Shown in pieces: positions 20,960-23,244 of a stretch of 23,244 bases of DNA. Numbering within the stretch: the first letter of the stretch is position 1; every line of letters starts with the position of its first letter. The notes beneath the pieces were generated by a model that was not told where the DNA came from, ran no database searches, and saw only the letters and a program-made list of their open reading frames with translations. The position numbers were made by a program, and so were the translations under genes. Source of the stretch: Actinomortierella ambigua (Eukaryota > Mortierellomycota > Mortierellomycetes > Mortierellales > Mortierellaceae); the NCBI GenBank assembly GCA_016098155.1, contig JAAAJB010000551.1:1-23244 (forward strand), given 5' to 3'.

Positions 20960-22201
20960 AGCATCCCATCATCCGCGGTCTGAAGCGAGGTGCGAGCTTC
21001 ATGTATTCCACCCTCATAATATCATATCCTCGTCATCCATTAAATAAACCTTTTGTAGCCAAACCAAACTCTAGCTCTGGATTCGCGAGCAACATGGATG
21101 TCACAAAGTCATCCTATAACCGCACTGCTCAAGATAGCATCCGGTGTGACATAGAGGAGCATGGTGATGAGCATGGTGAGCACCCGAGTCGACCAGGTAC
21201 ACCGAGAAGGTCGCTGGTATGATCCTACCATTTCTAAAATCTGATATAGAGTCGTGACAGCTTGGAGGGAAAACTGTGTCTGTTGTGAAGGATGGAGAAC
21301 GACTCAGACACACCTCTCCTTCAAATACCAGCCCTCATTGCATGCTTGCTAGTGGATCTTCACTACAACGCTCTTACCATTAGTAGTCCCTGTCTCCTGG
21401 TCGGAGGTCACAACAAATTACACTCGCGCTAGTATCCCAGTGTGCCTGGCGGAAAGTGGACATGGCCCATTTAGGAGAGAGTGAGACGAATGGTGAAGGA
21501 ATGTTTGGATGAACCAAGAGAAGAGACCTCCATTGTTTGTTTACATGCCCTGCAGGGAGCTAGGCAGTGTAGGGTGGGCGGTGTGTGCAGTAACACATGG
21601 TAAAGGAGAAAGAGCCCTACGAGAGAGAGATACATCAAACGCGTCTCAAACAACTGCTAGACAGCAAACATTCTAGCATGCTGCCGAGAAGTCAAGTGCA
21701 TGGTGGGAGCAGAAGCAGATACTCTTACTCACAAATGTTGCATGCATCGTATATCCGAGTGTTAATGGCTCCTGCCACGAGGAGGCTGCTCCTTCCACTG
21801 GTAAATACCCTGAGCGGGTAAAAATAAATGCTCGAGGTGGGGGAGTGGTAGACGAAGGGGGAGAGTGAGGTTCGGATATAGTTGTTGGCGCTCAAAGGCG
21901 TGCTATGGGTAGTGTGGATGTCACACCATCCTCTATCGCTGTTGTCCATGACTCCTTCATACCGTTCTCTCTCTGATAATGACCGTTGTATTCCTAATAT
22001 GGCCATCATCCATCAACGGTGATAGAGTGGGAGGGAGGAGGATAGCAGTTGGTGGGTCCCTCGAGTCCCGAGTAGGAGATAGAACACGAGCAAGCCCATG
22101 GGGACAGAGAGGGAGTACTGGCACCGAGCATCCACTATGGTAGAATGGGGTTTGAGGGGCTTGGAGGGGGGGGATATCTTACCATCTTGTCTGTGACGCC
22201 A
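20960..22201. other. spacer with no supportable gene
   Basis: Only short frames. The longest on the plus strand (20947-21222 and 21597-21821) have no recognised domain. The first part may hold further unreadable remains of the relic to its left. Neither repeats of note nor RNA genes are seen. Confidence 0.45.
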
Positions 22202-22207
22202 TATAAA
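22202..22207 (+). promoter_or_regulatory. TATA box of a gene running off the right edge
   Basis: TATAAA within CGCCATATAAACC, followed at once by a pyrimidine-rich block (22215-22260) and a short leader ending at the intron donor at 22286. This matches the promoter form seen at the H+-ATPase gene. Confidence 0.55.
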
Positions 22208-22285
22208 CCTCGCCTTTTCATTTCCTCTCTTTCTTTCTTCCCTCTCCATCACCCACTACTTCTCTCATACATCACAAAGGTCAAG

Positions 22286-22349
22286 GTAAGCATTCCCAGC
22301 CTCTCTCTCTTTGTCTGTGCCTCTCCCCACCCTGTCCCTCTCTTCACAG
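22286..22349 (+). other. probable leader intron of the right-edge gene
   Basis: Donor AAG/GTAAGC at 22286 and acceptor CTCTTCACAG ending at 22349, 64 bases. The exon before it has no ATG, so this would be a 5' UTR intron. Downstream sequence is C/T-rich, with several candidate starts (22611, 22638, 22758), and I cannot choose one. Confidence 0.5.
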
Positions 22350-22650
22350 CTTGGTACTCCTTCTCGACCCCGTCCACTTCCTGGTCCTCCCACCATCTCG
22401 CCCTGTGCCTTACTTGTACCTTGGAGGCAGCCGCCTTTACAATTGTCTTTACCACCTTTGCTACCACATATTCCAACACCTTTTCTACCACCTTTCTCTC
22501 CACACCTGCCTTCCTCTTCATTGTGCACGCCACGGCGTTACGACTACAGTTTTTGGGAGAAGAGTGAGGGGTCTGACCGAGTCGCTTTGTTTTCTGTTGC
22601 TTAAGGCTCTTATGCAACCTTCAACCTTCTCTCTGCCATGGTCATTTTTT

Positions 22651-23244
22651 GAATCTCTGTTGTTTCCATCTCTCTTTTCTGCGATCTTCAGAGATCTTCT
22701 ACCCTTTCACATCCTCTTTCCTTCACCATTACCTTCTCTCTCTCGGCCAAAGCGAGTATGACCGGGTTGTTCATGATGGCCTTCTTTTGTCTCGTTGTTC
22801 TTTTCTGCGACCCTTTTCCTCCATCTATCTTCCCTTTTCCGCCATTACCTTCTCTCTCTCTCTCTCGGCCAAAGCGAGTGGGGCTGGGCTGTCCATGATG
22901 GCCTTCTTTTTTCTCGTCAGTCCACGCTCGCTTACTTGCCTCCCTCTCTCCCATCTGTGATACTCTCGACGCCTTTGCAGGCATTGGCTACTCTACCATT
23001 CACTTCCCCTCTTGCGCGGTGGGCGCTGCACTTTATTTTTCCTATTTCTTTTCACCATTTGACACCATTGTCTTACAAACTAGGGGGTGCTATCTCCATC
23101 ACACCCTCAGCTACCTTCCCTCCAGCCCTTTGGCCTCTCCTTTTTCTGCTGCCGGCACGCTTGGGCCTTTCTCTCTCTCTCTCAGAGTGGTCAACCAATT
23201 TGTTCTGTTCACTTGCTATCCATCCTCCTCGCGCTCCACCATCC
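22651..23244 (+). other. stop-free frame to the window edge, possible partial coding region
   Basis: One plus-strand frame stays open from just after a TGA near 22648 to the last base, about 198 codons. It includes ATG at 22758 (MTGLFMMAFFCLVVLFC) and then a long hydrophobic, Pro/Leu/Ser-rich sequence. Stops are rare in C/T-rich DNA, so openness alone is weak evidence. A convincing acceptor (CCTTTGCAG at about 22972-22980) inside the frame suggests that at least part is intron or leader. No family is recognised. Confidence 0.2.
22674..22918 (+). repeat. diverged tandem duplication, period about 122 bases
   Basis: Two successive copies share TCTTTTCTGCGA, then CATTACCTTCTCTCTC, then GGCCAAAGCGAGT, GGGCTG- or GGGTTG-like sequence, and ATGATGGCCTTCTTTT. 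The block GGCCAAAGCGAG is at 22745 and again at 22867. The second copy has six extra bases of CT repeat, and the left parts have drifted more than the right. Confidence 0.8.

Overview
This window looks like nuclear DNA of a filamentous fungus, most likely an early-diverging one (Mucoromycota, with a Mortierella-like feel). Genes are split by GT..AG introns, promoters and leaders are rich in C/T tracts, and microsatellites are abundant in introns and spacers. The proteins are typical of fungi: a plasma-membrane H+-ATPase, a Rho1-type GTPase, a COP9 signalosome subunit and a GPI-anchored cysteine-rich surface protein. The placement within fungi is inference from protein flavour, not from a marker gene.

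Layout. 1-2736: mostly non-coding, with a possible proline-rich coding end at the left edge. 2737-3162 (minus): intronless gene for a 141-aa secreted, 8-cysteine, GPI-anchored protein, with a TATA-like box upstream and AATAAA downstream. About 3330-8060: a long spacer with no gene I can support. 8061-12066 (plus): promoter, leader intron and two coding exons of a 908-aa P-type H+-ATPase (PMA1 type). 12399-14418 (minus): seven-exon gene for COP9 signalosome subunit 6 (326 aa), convergent with PMA1. 14419-15682: repeat-rich spacer ending in a pair of E2F-like sites in front of a speculative short gene (15683-16356). 16962-19798 (plus): five-exon Rho1-type GTPase (196 aa, CAAX end CMVL) with an unusually long 1.8-kb first intron. 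About 20340-20957: fragments, in several frames, of what looks like a decayed leucine-rich-repeat/F-box-like gene. 22202-23244: a TATA box, leader exon and small intron of a plus-strand gene that runs off the right edge, overlapping a diverged tandem duplication.

The four solid genes do not form a pathway or cluster. They are neighbours on an ordinary eukaryotic chromosome: PMA1 energises the plasma membrane, Rho1 controls wall synthesis and polarity, CSN6 belongs to the cullin-deneddylation complex, and the small protein sits at the cell surface. I found no rRNA or tRNA, no CRISPR and no intact transposon. I do not see a convincing new multi-gene system. The observations most worth following are the unusual basic tail of the H+-ATPase, the twin E2F-like sites, the surface protein, and the hidden exon structures.
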